Below, piece by piece: positions 41,451 to 53,639 of a stretch of 64,000 nucleotides of DNA. Each line of letters starts with the position of its first letter. Position 1 is the first letter of the stretch. The stretch spans positions 22,960,501 to 23,024,500 of the forward strand of contig CM038908.1 in the NCBI GenBank assembly GCA_021904315.1, in the 5' to 3' direction. Source of the stretch: Sphagnum magellanicum. Lineage: Eukaryota; Streptophyta; Sphagnopsida; Sphagnales; Sphagnaceae. The notes below the pieces were generated by a model that had not been told where the DNA came from, searched no databases, and saw nothing but the letters and a program-made list of their open reading frames with translations. The translations under genes were made by a program, and so were the position numbers.

Positions 41451-44400
41451 TTCTTTTTTTTCCTCCTGACAAAAGAAGAGGATGTCCAATTTTCATGAAT
41501 AATTATCACAACTATCGTAGTTTATATGTGCATATGCTTCATTTGAGTTCACTCATAGCACACCTAACATCAAAGAAGCAAATCGAACATAGCAATGGAA
41601 GAGTATTTAATAACCACAACTATCTTACCTCTATGGCAAAATTACGAAAGGACACATCTTAACAATTAAGTTGATCACTTGGTGCAATAGTCATGTTATA
41701 ATTAAGTTAACAATTTCATGGTGGCATGGGAAGAATCAATAGAGGGAATCCCAAAACAAGGGAGGGAGGGCATGCAAAGATATCATTGATGCACAACAAA
41801 GCAAGGGCGTTTTGCACACAAGGCAGGGCTAGCCATTGGCTTAAGCAACAATTCTCATCAAACACACAACTATGACTACATGATGACATGGTTAAGCAAC
41901 ACCGTATTCCACCATCAAATCTCCGACTTTAATAGATGCTATAACAAAACCAACTTGTGAAAATGGTGTTGTCATGTGTCAAAACTCATGAAAGACAATA
42001 AAAAAATCTTGAAATATTAAAAACAAGTTATGACCAAAGACAAGAGCTTGAGATCCAAATATTAACAATGTGGGCTTATGAAACATTCCATAAGACTTGG
42101 GTAGGTGTGGCTCTTACGAGAAATGGCTTCTTTGAGGCAATTTTCAACAATGAGCAAAGGTAGCATTCATGCTTTTAACAATTCTTTCAATTTTAGGGGG
42201 AAAGAGGTCATTTTTTTACTTAAAATCTTTGCTTCTTTTTTATTAAGGAGGAAAACATTTCACTCTTGCAACATGAATGCATGGTTGAAAGAGTCATTTT
42301 TGCCAAATAAACATTCCATACAAGTTCGTAACAATTTTTTTAAAAATGGTCAAATCAACATGTTTGTTAATTTTCAAGATTTCCATATTGTTTTGATTAC
42401 CAAATGTTCATTCACTTGTGAAATTTCCTAAACTTAACTCAAAACTTATATCAAAAGTCATTGATGACACTTGTTATGGTGAATGCCATTTGGAGATCCT
42501 AAAAAGAAAACCCATGAAGTCCACATGAATGAAGGCCAACATAAAGATTTTAAAAACATGTTCATTGGGCCAAATTTTTTTGAGAAACTAAAACAATCAA
42601 TTTAAAAAATAAGTTTGAAAGTAAAGTTCAATTTTGACTTTTTAAAAATCCATAACTACCATTTGGTTAAGGTTTTTTAAAAAATAATTCACACTTAATT
42701 TTATTATTTCATTTTTCAAATTGTACTTAGTTAGTAAAAACAATTTAAAATGGAATTTAATATGAACTCTTCAATTTATTAACAATGTAATTAGTCGACC
42801 AATTCATATTTTTGAGCTTTTGAAGTTTATTATTGATATCAAATGCATTATTTTCAAAAAATATTTTTACAAATGTGTTCATAACCATCTTGTTAATATA
42901 TTATCAATCTTTAATTGACATATTCACAATCACGTTATTCACCATTATTCACATTTAAACATAATGCACCCTACAAAAATGACCATTGTAACAGCAAAAA
43001 TGAATCATTCGACCATGCATTCACCTTACAATACCATGTATTAACATAATTCCTTGCACTTATTCAATGCCTTGGGAATGAAAAATGTTTTACCATTTTT
43101 TGCAAATAAATTAAGCAAGTTTTCAAAGTTCAACTTTAACAAAAACCTACATGGTCAAAATTGCAAATCAACCAAGGGTGAGGAGCTTGGAGGATATATT
43201 AAAAACCTTTGAAACAAGGTCATCATTTTAAATGATACACCAAAGTAAAGTTTAAATGTAATGTTTGTTCAATTAATGCAACAAATGAAAGACATTATGC
43301 CATTTAATAAAAACAAATCCACTTCCAAAACATAATAAATGAAATAAATAAAAAACTCACAACCTTCAATAATACAACCCCAAGTCATGCCCATTAAACC
43401 AAGTCATGAAATGCTAAGGGAAGTCATGTGATCTTTTACCCAGAAAAACCCAAACAAAGTTCATCAACTTGTAAAAAATGTTAACAATGCTAAAGCAATT
43501 TGCATCACAAATTTATAGGCTTCATGGGTTTGTTTGAAATTCGTGCGAAATTTGTTATTTCATGGGTCCATATTGTTTTAAACACAAATGTCATGCATTA
43601 TGTAAATATGAAAGTTGTGTGCATAACTTTCGTGTGTAAACAATATGAATAGACACACAACATCCATGTTTAAACAATATGAACAAACATATGACATTTG
43701 TGTATAAACAATACAAACGACATTGATGTTCAAACAATACAAGTAAATGAATGACATTTGTGTCTGTTCCATACGAATTTAAAAGCAAATTTCACATGAC
43801 TATTATTGCTAAATTGTGAACCATGAAGTTTGTGATGTGTAACATTAAAACACATAAACAAGGTAGATGGGAATCTATACATTAAGTTGCAAATCAACCA
43901 ACATCTAGTTTTATATCAAAACATCCTTTAAACATAGAGGACTAGTTCCAAGAATTAGTACAAATAAATGTAAAAATGATACTTATGCATTGAGATTATT
44001 CCTTTTGCTTAAGTAATAAAACAAGGTTATGCAACAAGATTGAAACCATGAAATAATTCCCTTTGAAGTAATTATTTATACTTCAATTTTCATGAATGCT
44101 TCCAACTCTATTGACATCAGATGTTAGAACTTCAATTCTTGCCATGGTCTAGAAATACATAATACAATATCTAGACCCCATACACACTAATGCTTTTTTT
44201 GTCATTTAAAAATGAAACCTTTTCTTCAACCCTGATCCCAAAGGAGAAAAAAATTACAATATGTATTTTTGTAAAGGTTGACTTGAATAAGAAGGAAAAG
44301 GAATGAACATCGAACTCGCCCTCCCCAACAAAAAAATTTAAAGAAAAAACTATTTTGGTTAAATTCCGATAATATAGGTCCATAAACTTAGTAAATGAGT

Positions 44401-46180
44401 TTTGGGTTTTCATATTCATAGGATATCCACAAGTAAAATCATGCCACACATTGGTTTTCAAAGGGTCCTAATGTGTATATTATCAAGGTTCTTTCCCCCA
44501 AAAACTCAGTGGATGTCTCCTCCTACTCACATTTGTTAAGAACATTGGAAAGACATTGAATCTTATTATACTCCCATTTAAATTTGAAAGCACATTATGC
44601 AATTTAGATTTAGATGTTGCACAATTCCCAAGTGTAATGGAAAATAACATTGAAATAAGAAACACTTGTTAAAGTGAGGCCATATCCATTAACATAAATT
44701 TTGAAAACAACAAGATACTCTAAAATTTTGAAATGCACTATAGAAGTCCCAAAAAACACAAATTTCACCGAAATAACATTCTAAAAATAATATAAGTTGT
44801 TTAAAACATCCTTCACAAACTTGGAAAAGATTTGGTAAAAAAAACAATACACATAGTTAAACAAAGATTAAGAAAATAAGTAATGTTCCTAAACCTTGGT
44901 TGTAATGTTTGCTCTCTAGATTTTGTTTTTCCTTAGATTGTTTAGCTTTTTAGTCTCTTTGTCCCTTTTAGTCTTCCTTCTTTTCAATAACATGAGTTTT
45001 GTAAAAAAAATCCTTTTAACTAAAACCAATGTTAATAAAGGAATGGGTGACCTTTTTTGCTTGCCTTGAACCAACAAATTGTTTCATAGAGAGCTGGGGT
45101 AGATGGGACCCATTACGAAGTAATACGCCTAGGTTCACAAGAGCATGCGCCTAGTTTAAAGGTCACATTAAACAAGGGTCCAAGGAACAAGGTCCAATGA
45201 AATCGAACATTTTATTGGTTAGGAATTTTAAATTGGTCCCAAGGCCTTTAGATGAGGGTCTAAGACCAAGACAATTCAAATTGTGATTTAGTTTACATGG
45301 CATGATTTTGGAGGGAAAACTAATTGGTTTGGACAAAATAAAAGAGCTTTCATGTTTGGAGAGCCAAAGTGTAAGCTATGTCCAAGGTTGTTCATTTTTT
45401 TGTTTTTTTTCTTTTCCATTGTTTTTTTTTACCTTTGTTACCTTTGTTGTTCAAATTCTATGAGGATGGAAGACATGCTATGGATTGAGGACTTTTGTTG
45501 AGAGCACATCAACTCCCCCATATTTGACCAATTCTAGAATTGACATGGTTCATTTTGTGAATCCTCACAATGTGGTTGCTAGAAAGAATACAATTTCAAC
45601 CTTTCCAAGTGCAAGAAATAGAAGTGAATTAGAAGGTGAAACAGAAAGTGGAGGATTAAAACTCCAATGTTGTCCAATAGCTACTCTCGTTACAATGCAA
45701 TCACTTGTGCAACCGTTCAATGCATGGCCATAATAAAAACAAGAGCTACTATCTTGTGCCTACGTTCATCCATTGTGTGTAATAAGAGTTAAAAAAAACA
45801 AAAAAAATTAAAAATTAAAAAACCATGAAAAAGAAGAAGAAGACAAAAAAGACCAAAAATTAACCTAATCCTTTCATAGGTCAATCACACATTTTTAATA
45901 TTGGATCCTGGAATTGGACCTCAAACCTTTAAACACATTCATTGTACCTTAGTTTTTTTTTTAATGTGAAGAAGGGTCCAATTAAAGGTTCAATTTGCTT
46001 CAAATTGGTCCCTGGATCCTTGTCTAAAGTGGCCCTAAATCTGGACCACCGTTAATGCCACGGAAAGCTTTGGGGAAAACTGCTGTTTGCGAAGCACACC
46101 CGAAACAGAGAACGCGTCATCTCAACGGAACAACCCTAGGCCAAGAACTCTACCTCCCCCCCCCCCCCCCCATCATCGCG
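41451..46180. other. AT-rich interval, no gene recognised
   Basis: No frame with recognisable protein or splice structure. Open frames at 42105-42431 (+) and 45485-45733 (+) have no family resemblance. A decayed minisatellite lies at about 43570-43770. The right end, with a run of about 15 C at 46156-46171, is the proximal promoter of the next gene. Confidence 0.4.
43575..43770. repeat. decayed minisatellite with TAAACAATA core
   Basis: The words TAAACAATATGAA, TTAAACAATATGAAC, TAAACAATACAAA and CAAACAATACAAG recur four times at roughly 35-45 base spacing, each followed by a CATT/TGTG word. Confidence 0.65.
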
Positions 46181-46183
46181 CCA

Positions 46184-46193
46184 TTTAGGGTTT
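46184..46193 (-). promoter_or_regulatory. telobox upstream of RABGGTB
   Basis: TTTAGGGTTT is a telobox on the minus strand, about 115 bases before the start codon and just after a run of about 15 C. Confidence 0.55.
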
Positions 46194-46305
46194 CTCCCTT
46201 TCTGAACTACCCTCCTTAGAAAACAAAACCTGTTCTCACTCTTTTGAACCCAAACAACACAAGCCAAACTGGGGTGCTAACAACACACATCGGGTTCCAG
46301 TAGCT

Positions 46306-49300
46306 ATGGCCACTTTGCATCTGCAAAAGCATGTGGATTACATCAAGTCTCTTGATAAGGTATGTGAATCTGCACAAGCATGTGGGTCGCATCATGTTTC
46401 TTGAGAAGTTATGTGTTGAATTCTCCTTCCAGAGTATAAACACACTTGGACTTGCTTCTTTTTTTTTTTTTTCCCCTCCCTCCCTCCCTCCTGCATGTTT
46501 TTTCTTTCCCATGAATTAAACTCTAAACTGCTTGTTGGAGTATGCTCATGATCTTCAGGTCAAGGTTTATCTTGAGCTGCTTTATTTCCTCTGTGATTTC
46601 TTCTTCTCAGATCGTCAAGGATTCCGCAATTTGATTTTGTGTTAAGAGAATTGGTCTTTGAGTTAGTTGGTTGATCATAATTTTTCTGGTTCAGAAATCG
46701 GATTTCGATTCCCTGGTGACGGAGCATCTTCGCATGAGTGGTGCATACTGGGGACTCACTGCCATGGATCTCATGGGCCACCTTGCAGATATGGATGCCA
46801 ATGAAATTGTTGCTTGGCTTCTGAAGTGCCAGCATGATTGTGGTACTCGTCCCATCCTCGGCTTCTCTCTTTTCCAAGGGCAGAATTTCTTGCATTAGGT
46901 TTTCATTAGGATATCAGTTTCCATCTTAACATCAGGAAACTATGAAGCTCCTTTGACCACCATTAACACATTTGTGAATCTTAACTTGAGCATCCTTGAA
47001 TAATGCTTGGATGCTTGAACTGTTGATCATCGTGATCACATGTATCATGTGTATGAGGACTGAAAGTTTGTGCAGCATTGGTGTGATAGTGGTTGTCTCT
47101 TCAATTTAGAAAACATGACTAAGATCGCTATGGTTCTGAGTCTCAGGGCATGCTTGGCAGGTGGGTTTGGGGGCAATCATGGACATGATCCACACGTTAT
47201 TTACACACTTAATGCTGTGCAAATATTGGCATTGTTTGACAAACTAAATGCAGTTGATGCTGACAAGATTGCGTCATGTATGTTCCTATTCTTGCCTATA
47301 TCATTCTAATACACTTTTAAGGAGTCAGTTGCATCAGGTGAGTGTTTGTCATCTATGAGTATTGGGACAATGGGATTTTGGAGAATGTGGTTATGGGGTT
47401 CAGTGATTTGTTTAATGTAGAATTATTTTCTGTTAATGACCAAAATCTGTCTACCTCAGCTGATGTTGGAATTCTGTGCTGGAATATTGTCCTGTAAACT
47501 GGCTAGGTGTTAAGTTTTCTAGACTTAACAATGATGTCAATGTTCATTCTGCAACCATATAACATAGAGGGGTTTGCAGCAATCTAAGGACCTTTGCTTG
47601 TGGTGGACAGATATAGCAGGATTACAGAATGAAGATGGGTCATTTGCAGGTGATGAATGGGGGGAGATTGACACACGGTATATGCCCTGTTTTGGCTCTG
47701 AGCATTTTCTTAAAAACTCTCTTGTTGGCATGCTCAATTTTTTTTCAGTTCTAACAGCCTTGCCAAATGTATTTCTATTCATTGTATATCCATCTTTTTA
47801 ATCTTTTAATAATTGTTGATACACTGTACAAGGTAACATGTGTTGGTCATCACAATACAATTTTCTTACTCTCAATCACAATGTGATTTCTATGCTGTGC
47901 TTATGCTGTGTTTTCCTCATCAAGTAAAATGGTGAATTAGTTCTTGCCTCCTTTCTCAAGGTTGATTGCATATTTCAAATATCTGAAAGTAGAGGATCAT
48001 AATCCTGTCAATGAAGAGACTTGCTACCTGAGTTCTCCTCAGTATTCATCAAAGTGACCAAAAGTCCAACCATGTTGCCTTCTTTACACAAAGCAAGTGC
48101 TTTCTCATTATCACACACTAAGGACATGTATAGTGCCATGAGGTTTAAGTTGGCATACCAAAGTCATCTTTGTATACTTGGTGGTTAGCAGTTCTGGAAT
48201 AGACCATTTTGCATCCCAACTAATGGCCAGATGACTTTTTTCATAAATTTGAGCTGCAAAGGTTTCTTCATGACTTTTTTAATTACTATACGTGTGGTTG
48301 GTCTTGACTCAGCACTTAGAGAGCAGATCCCCATTTTGTTCATGAATGAAAGCAAAGGCAGCTGTGTCTGAGGGAACCTGTGTTTTTTGTGGTGCTGACA
48401 TTTGGTACTTGGAATTTGGGTGACAGGTTTTCTTACTGTGCAATTTGTTGCCTTTCTTTGTTAAAGCGATTGAACAAAATTGATTTAAAGAAGGCGACAG
48501 ATTTTGTGGCAAGGTGTAAAAACTTTGATGGTGGATTTGGTTGCACACCTGGTGGAGAGTCTCATGCTGGCCAGAGTAGGCCCATCCCATCTTTTTGGCA
48601 TGCTTTCACTTCATGCAAGTTCTTGGTGGAGGACTTGTGTTATTGGTAATAAAGGGGTTGAGAAAATGTTGTTTGATTAATGTGTTTGGTTTGACAAGTG
48701 AATAGAGCTTTGTGTGCTTGTAGTGACAAATGAAGAGTTTCAAAAGTTGGCTCTGCACATGTGAGCTTTGTGTGGTCATGGTAAAGAATGGCGAGGTTCA
48801 GACCTTCAGCAGAGTTGCAAACCTAGATGAAGCCATTGCATGACCAGCAACTTTTGTAATGGTAGATATGTGTGGAGAGAAGGGGATGGAGGTATGTAAT
48901 GACATGCATGCTTGTGGGGCTGTTTTCTTTTGCAGTTTTCTGCTGTGTGGCAGCACTTGCCATTGCAGGTGCTTTACATCATGTTGACAAGGATTTGTTG
49001 GGCTGGTGGCTATGTGAACGCCAAGTCAAGTCCGGGGGCCTCAATGGGCGGCCTGAGAAACTGCCTGATGTAAGACATGTACCTTTCTGCAAATGGGGTA
49101 CTGACATGAAGCTCTTAACAATAGCAGCAATGTTGAAGTGTGAATGTTGTTGTTGTGGTATTCCTTTCATTCGAAACATTTGCAGGTGCATTGAAGTGTT
49201 ATCATGAGACCTTTAGTGATATTCTTGTGGCTTTCCTGCATTAACAGGTGTGCTATTCATGGTGGGTGCTCTCTAGCTTGGTGATAATGAACCGGGTTCA

Positions 49301-50105
49301 CTGGATTGACAAAAAGAAACTGGAGGAGTTCATTCTGGATTGTCAGGTTACTCACTGGATCTCATCTTCACCTTGCTACTCCAACATTTCTCCATAGACA
49401 AGGTCAACTTTAGAGAAACCAACTTCTCAATCATACGAATCTCTGTTAACCTGCCTCGGTTGCACTTTTAGCAATATGCCAGAATTTGAACTTCAGATCC
49501 CAAACTGTGTCATTGTTTGTGTGGGCAGGACTCTGAGAATGGTGGAATATCTGACCGACCTGATGATGCTGTGGATGTCTTCCATACATTTTTTGGTGTA
49601 GCAGGTACTACCTCTAGTATAACTGTCTTTTTTTTTTCTGTTGTGATTGTCAGAGTGAGTGGTCATGGCAGTTCATCACTGGTATTTGTGATGAAGGTGA
49701 TGATGGTCTGACACTTCGTGAGCGAGTCTCATAAGTTTGTGACAGCACTCATTGTTATGTCATGTTCAAATTGTTGATGTGGATATTTGTCTGCAATTTT
49801 ATAGATATGGTGACAATCCGATGTCAAAGTATAACCCAATGTTCAGTGATAGCAATTGATTGTTGTGAAAGATCAGTGAGAAGCAAGATGATCAAGTGGG
49901 GCTTCAAGTCTCTTTTTGCATCATGGAAGAGCAGATACATACCTGGACATACTGTTGAAGAAATTTGTATTGACATTTTTGATCAGGTCTGTCACTACTG
50001 GAGTACCCTGGTGTCAAAGCTATTGACCCTGCATACGCTCTTCCTGTGGACATTGTTGATAGAATCTTCTATGGCCAAGAAAATGGTTTCACAGACAAGC
50101 TGTAG
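46306..50105 (+). CDS. RABGGTB: Rab geranylgeranyltransferase (GGTase II) beta subunit
   Basis: Nine exons (46306-46359, 46695-46842, 47161-47277, 47611-47677, 48427-48575, 48936-49069, 49248-49346, 49529-49604, 49987-50105) give 320 aa, the family length. With the alpha subunit and the Rab escort protein (REP), the enzyme attaches geranylgeranyl groups to C-terminal cysteines of Rab GTPases, a step needed for vesicle traffic. The alpha-alpha toroid repeats show clearly: [14 protein letters not shown], then [20 protein letters not shown], ..[57 protein letters not shown] and [19 protein letters not shown]. The zinc ligands by homology are the D and C of LPDVC and the H of VFHTFFG, and all are present. 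An imperfect duplicate of exon 1 lies in intron 1. The gene converges on the kinesin-like gene. Confidence 0.97.
46321..46415 (+). repeat. imperfect tandem duplicate of RABGGTB exon 1 and its splice donor
   Basis: 46321-46366 (CTGCAAAAGCATGTGGATTA... ending in the donor GTATGTG) is followed at 46370-46415 by CTGCACAAGCATGTGGGTCG... ending TTATGTG. I count 38 of 46 positions identical, with a 49-base period. The second copy has lost the donor G (GT to TT). Confidence 0.85.
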
Positions 50106-50561
50106 ATTGAAAGTCATTGTGGAATGTTAGCACAAAGTGTTGATGAGCAGGCTTTTATGTGCAAACTGGATAGCTTGTAAGTTTTGGTTTCTCATTTCGA
50201 GTGGATTTTACATGAATGGAAATTATGAAGCCAAGCTGCACCTGTCTCACTACTAGAAATGGGTTGTCTTTCTTCAATGCAGAGACTTTTGTTCAAGAAA
50301 AGCTTGTGTGATTGAAGGACTATTATGTCACAGTAGCATGAAGCTCTGAATCTGCTTTGCCCTGGTCACAGCAGAGTGCAGTTGACTGGTTAAGATCTGA
50401 GAATGTTACTGGTTAAGAGTGTACTGTGCCTGTATATCATGAGGAATCACTTTACTATGTCAAATCTGAAGCAAGTATGGGGCACAATTATTGCTGCCTT
50501 GAGGGCCTTTACTGGTCTTCAACATTTTCAAGGAGAAAGCGATTGACCATGATTGAGATAC

Positions 50562-52862
50562 CTAGTTGATGTACTCACTATCTAAATCAGAATTTGTGAC
50601 CTGAGAATTGTCAGGATCAATCTCTTCTGAAGATCTTGAAGTATGATGCATACCTCCTTGTGGCTGAATGTTTTGCAGCTCCTCTTTGATGTGAATTCCC
50701 TGTGTCTTCTCTGTTAGCATTCTTTGCAGCTTGAGATTTTCCAGTTCCAGTTCTTCAATCTGTTTTGCAGAACTTGATCCAACAAGTGCCTGCCTGCCAT
50801 TTATTTGCCTCAGCACTGTTGCATAATCTGAGATCAGTTCTTCCACTTGTTTCCTCTTGCTGATCTCCTCAGCAAGGTCCTTTCTGACTTGCTCCAAGCT
50901 TTTTTTGTATTCTTCCTTCTCAATGGCTCTAGAAAGTGTGAGGCAAGCAACATGTTCTTCCACCCCTTTGAGTTTTGGCTCAACAAGATTTTCTTTAGAA
51001 ATGTCAACAGTCTCTTGAAGCATTTGCTGTGAAGCTTGCAAAATGGTCTCCTTGTTCCATTGTTTCTCAACCTCCAAAGAGTTCATATACCAGGCTGCTT
51101 CCTCCTGAGCTTCCTGAAGTTGCTTCTGCAGTTCTTTAAGCTGTACCTTGCAACTTTTGTGCTTCTTTTTGGATTTCTCCAGTTTGATTCTCAATCCCTC
51201 AATCTCCCTTTTGAGTTTCTCACTTCCATCTCCAGTATTGTTCTCTAGTTCTACCAGAAATTTGCACATATCATCAACTTCTCCAATGTTTTGTCCATGC
51301 TGGAAGGTTGAAGATCCACTAACTTCTCCTGCCAAATCACCTTGAGGCTCCATGGGGTGATGGACACTCTCATTCACATTTGATTCTAGAATTTCTCCTT
51401 CCTCTCTAATGGGCCTCAGGCTCTGACTCCTCTTTGACACAACCTGCATGCCATGCTGCCCAAGCTGAAGTGCTTGCAATGTCTCTGGTTCTTCAAAGAC
51501 AGAGGTTCCAATGGAAATCATCAGGGAAATGTAAGAGGAATTATCAAAAGATGGTGCAAGCAACCTTGTAAGCACAAAATCGCTAATCCCTCCAGGAGGA
51601 CAGAGATTATCAGCCTTTGCCTTGAGGCATTTCTCAAGTGCATGGAACTCAGCCAAACTTTTGATGTTAGATGTTCCAGCGGAGGTCTGCTCTGCTCTTG
51701 CAAGGTCAACTATGCAAAGCATACTGTCTCTTTGCTGTTCCTGCACTAAAGTTTGCCTGGATCCACTTTGAGCTGGGTCCTTGGCTGTCGACTCCAGCAC
51801 ACTGTCCAGCTTGCATCTTCTCTTCAATGTTATAGTGAGGATTGCACACGTGCTGCTGACTGAAGCATGTGCATAACTTGCAACTGCATTCTGAGAAGCT
51901 TGGACTGATTTCAACAGCTGCAAAAAGGCAGAGATATTGGCAACATTAACATGCTTGAAATTGGCCATCTCACCTTCAAATTTGTGGGCCCTTGGCTTCT
52001 CCAGCTTTCTCAAGATGGACCACTTGCGAGAAGTAGCAGCTGGTGCCAGAAGGTCATAGACTACATCATTGTGCAGCTGTACATATGAAATCTCAACTTG
52101 ATCTGCTACAGTTCTGCTGTCAAGGATGTCATCCATGGCTCGCACTGCAATTCCACATTGACAAGCTCCTCTTCCTTCATATATGGTGAAAGAATTTTCG
52201 TTCTCTGTCTGGCCATATCTAAGTATGCTAGAGTTGTAGCCCTCCAAGACCTGGCATAAACAACATGATTCATTTGTGATGTGTGCTGTAGTGGTTCATG
52301 GATTTGAGCGCGAGATTGTCACCTGCATGAGGAATGCAAAACCCTCCCTGGAGTAATGCCCTTCTGGATTCACAAATGACACTCTCTAAACCTTCATAGC
52401 TGCATAGGCAGTATAACTCTTCGCAAACTCAGTGCAATTTGCTATGCAGAAGTCCCAGAGATAAGGAAGCTGCTTCCACATTTTGCAGTGGTCATCATAA
52501 AGTTTTCAATCTGGCATTTTTATTCCTGGAAGTGCTTTAAGGCTTTTCAACCACTGAACATCATCTGGTAATACTGCAAAGACGACACAAAGTACAGAGA
52601 GACTCTATACCTTTTTCACCGCTGGTTTGACTCCTGCCTCATATAGAGCTTGCATCGAGATTGCTGCATGAAAGACGTTGTTGTAGTGGAAGTCGTCGAA
52701 ACTCAATTCCGAATGAAGGCGGATCCTGTTCAGCGCTGGTAGGAGTTCAATTCGTGCTTGCGCCGAGCTGTCATCCTCGCCACGCTGCTCTTCTTCTCCT
52801 CCTGCGCGCTCCCACACAGACACCAGAATCCTTCCTGTCTCAAATGCCGGCGATGAGGTCAT
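50562..52862 (-). CDS. kinesin-like protein, KIN-UA/ARK type, with degenerate motor
   Basis: Two coding exons, 52611-52862 and 50562-52250, join in phase (AAAAAG|GTATAG ... GCCAG|GTC) to 646 aa. The start opens MTSSPAFETGRILVSVWE, the usual kinesin beta-1 position. Motor landmarks follow in order: FDDFHYNNVF, KPAVKKVLEGYNSSILRYGQ, GIAVRAMDDIL, ISYVQLHNDVVYDLL, IVDLARAE and FVLTRLLAPSF. The best likeness is the armadillo-kinesin (KIN-UA) motor. The P-loop expected as GQTGTGKT reads GQTENENS (residues 97-104). Switch I SSRSH reads SSTCA (near 216-220). Switch II DLAGSE reads DLARAE (266-271). ATP binding and hydrolysis are therefore unlikely. A long coiled coil covers about residues 410-605. 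No armadillo repeats follow; the protein ends in a Ser/Asp-rich tail. The frame is fully open, so this looks like a maintained non-motor protein rather than a fresh pseudogene. Confidence 0.85.
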
Positions 52863-53639
52863 TCTTTTTTGGTTATTGAAGACCGTGTGCATGTATGTAC
52901 GTATACTGCAACTCCAGAAGATACTAGAAGCAAACGACTTAAAAATCTGAAAAGAAGATCCGTGTGCGATCTCCCGAGGACAAGTCCTACACAAAAGAAA
53001 AAACTAGTTTTCAAAAAGAGAGAAGAAACCAGCCGCATGCAATTCAGCAAAGCTTGGGGAGGAATGAGAGGAAAGAATGATGAAAGAACCAATGCAGCAG
53101 CAGCAGCAGCTCTGTAATGTGAAAATGCCAGATCCCGCTGCATCTGCGAGTACAATAAACGGAAGAACAATTTATCTGTGATTAAAAAATGTAAAGAATA
53201 TAGAAGATAAAGGGAGGACTGAATTGCGGCAGGTTATTTGTTATTTGTAGCTACGAGTGCGCACTGCGAGACCTACTGCTCCTCACCTTTGAAGGCACAA
53301 AGATCAGCAACAAAACCTGTAAAAAATAGATAAAAAAGACCTTCGTAATGGGCCACCAACAAAGAGAGAAAAGAAAATCAAGTGTAACAGACTCACAGTG
53401 CCGCAGATCTTCCTCGTGTATCGGAGCTTAACTCGGTAGAGACGGCGACAAAAGTGGGAAAAATTCAGTGCACCGCCGCTGCAATCGCATGAGCGTGATT
53501 GTAGTTCGCGGGAGTTGGCGTGGAGGAGCTTCAGCGTCTTCTCCAACAGCCCACCAGCGCCAGCACGAGGGATGGATGGTGGGTGGATTGAAAAAAACAC
53601 ATTTAATGCATGTTGTACTCAGGTTCATAAAGCAAAATA
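52863..53639 (-). promoter_or_regulatory. 5' region of the kinesin-like gene
   Basis: Composition is gene-like up to about 53600 and then drops sharply into AT-rich repeats. It includes a CAG run (53094-53110) and should hold the transcription start and 5' UTR, perhaps with an intron. Open frames on both strands here show no family resemblance. Confidence 0.4.

Noticed and set aside
42105-42431. 108-aa plus-strand frame
   Set aside because: Isolated in AT-rich DNA, without family likeness, promoter features or neighbouring exons.
45485-45733. 82-aa plus-strand frame with ordinary-looking composition
   Set aside because: No match to a family I know. It could be a gene fragment but cannot be supported.
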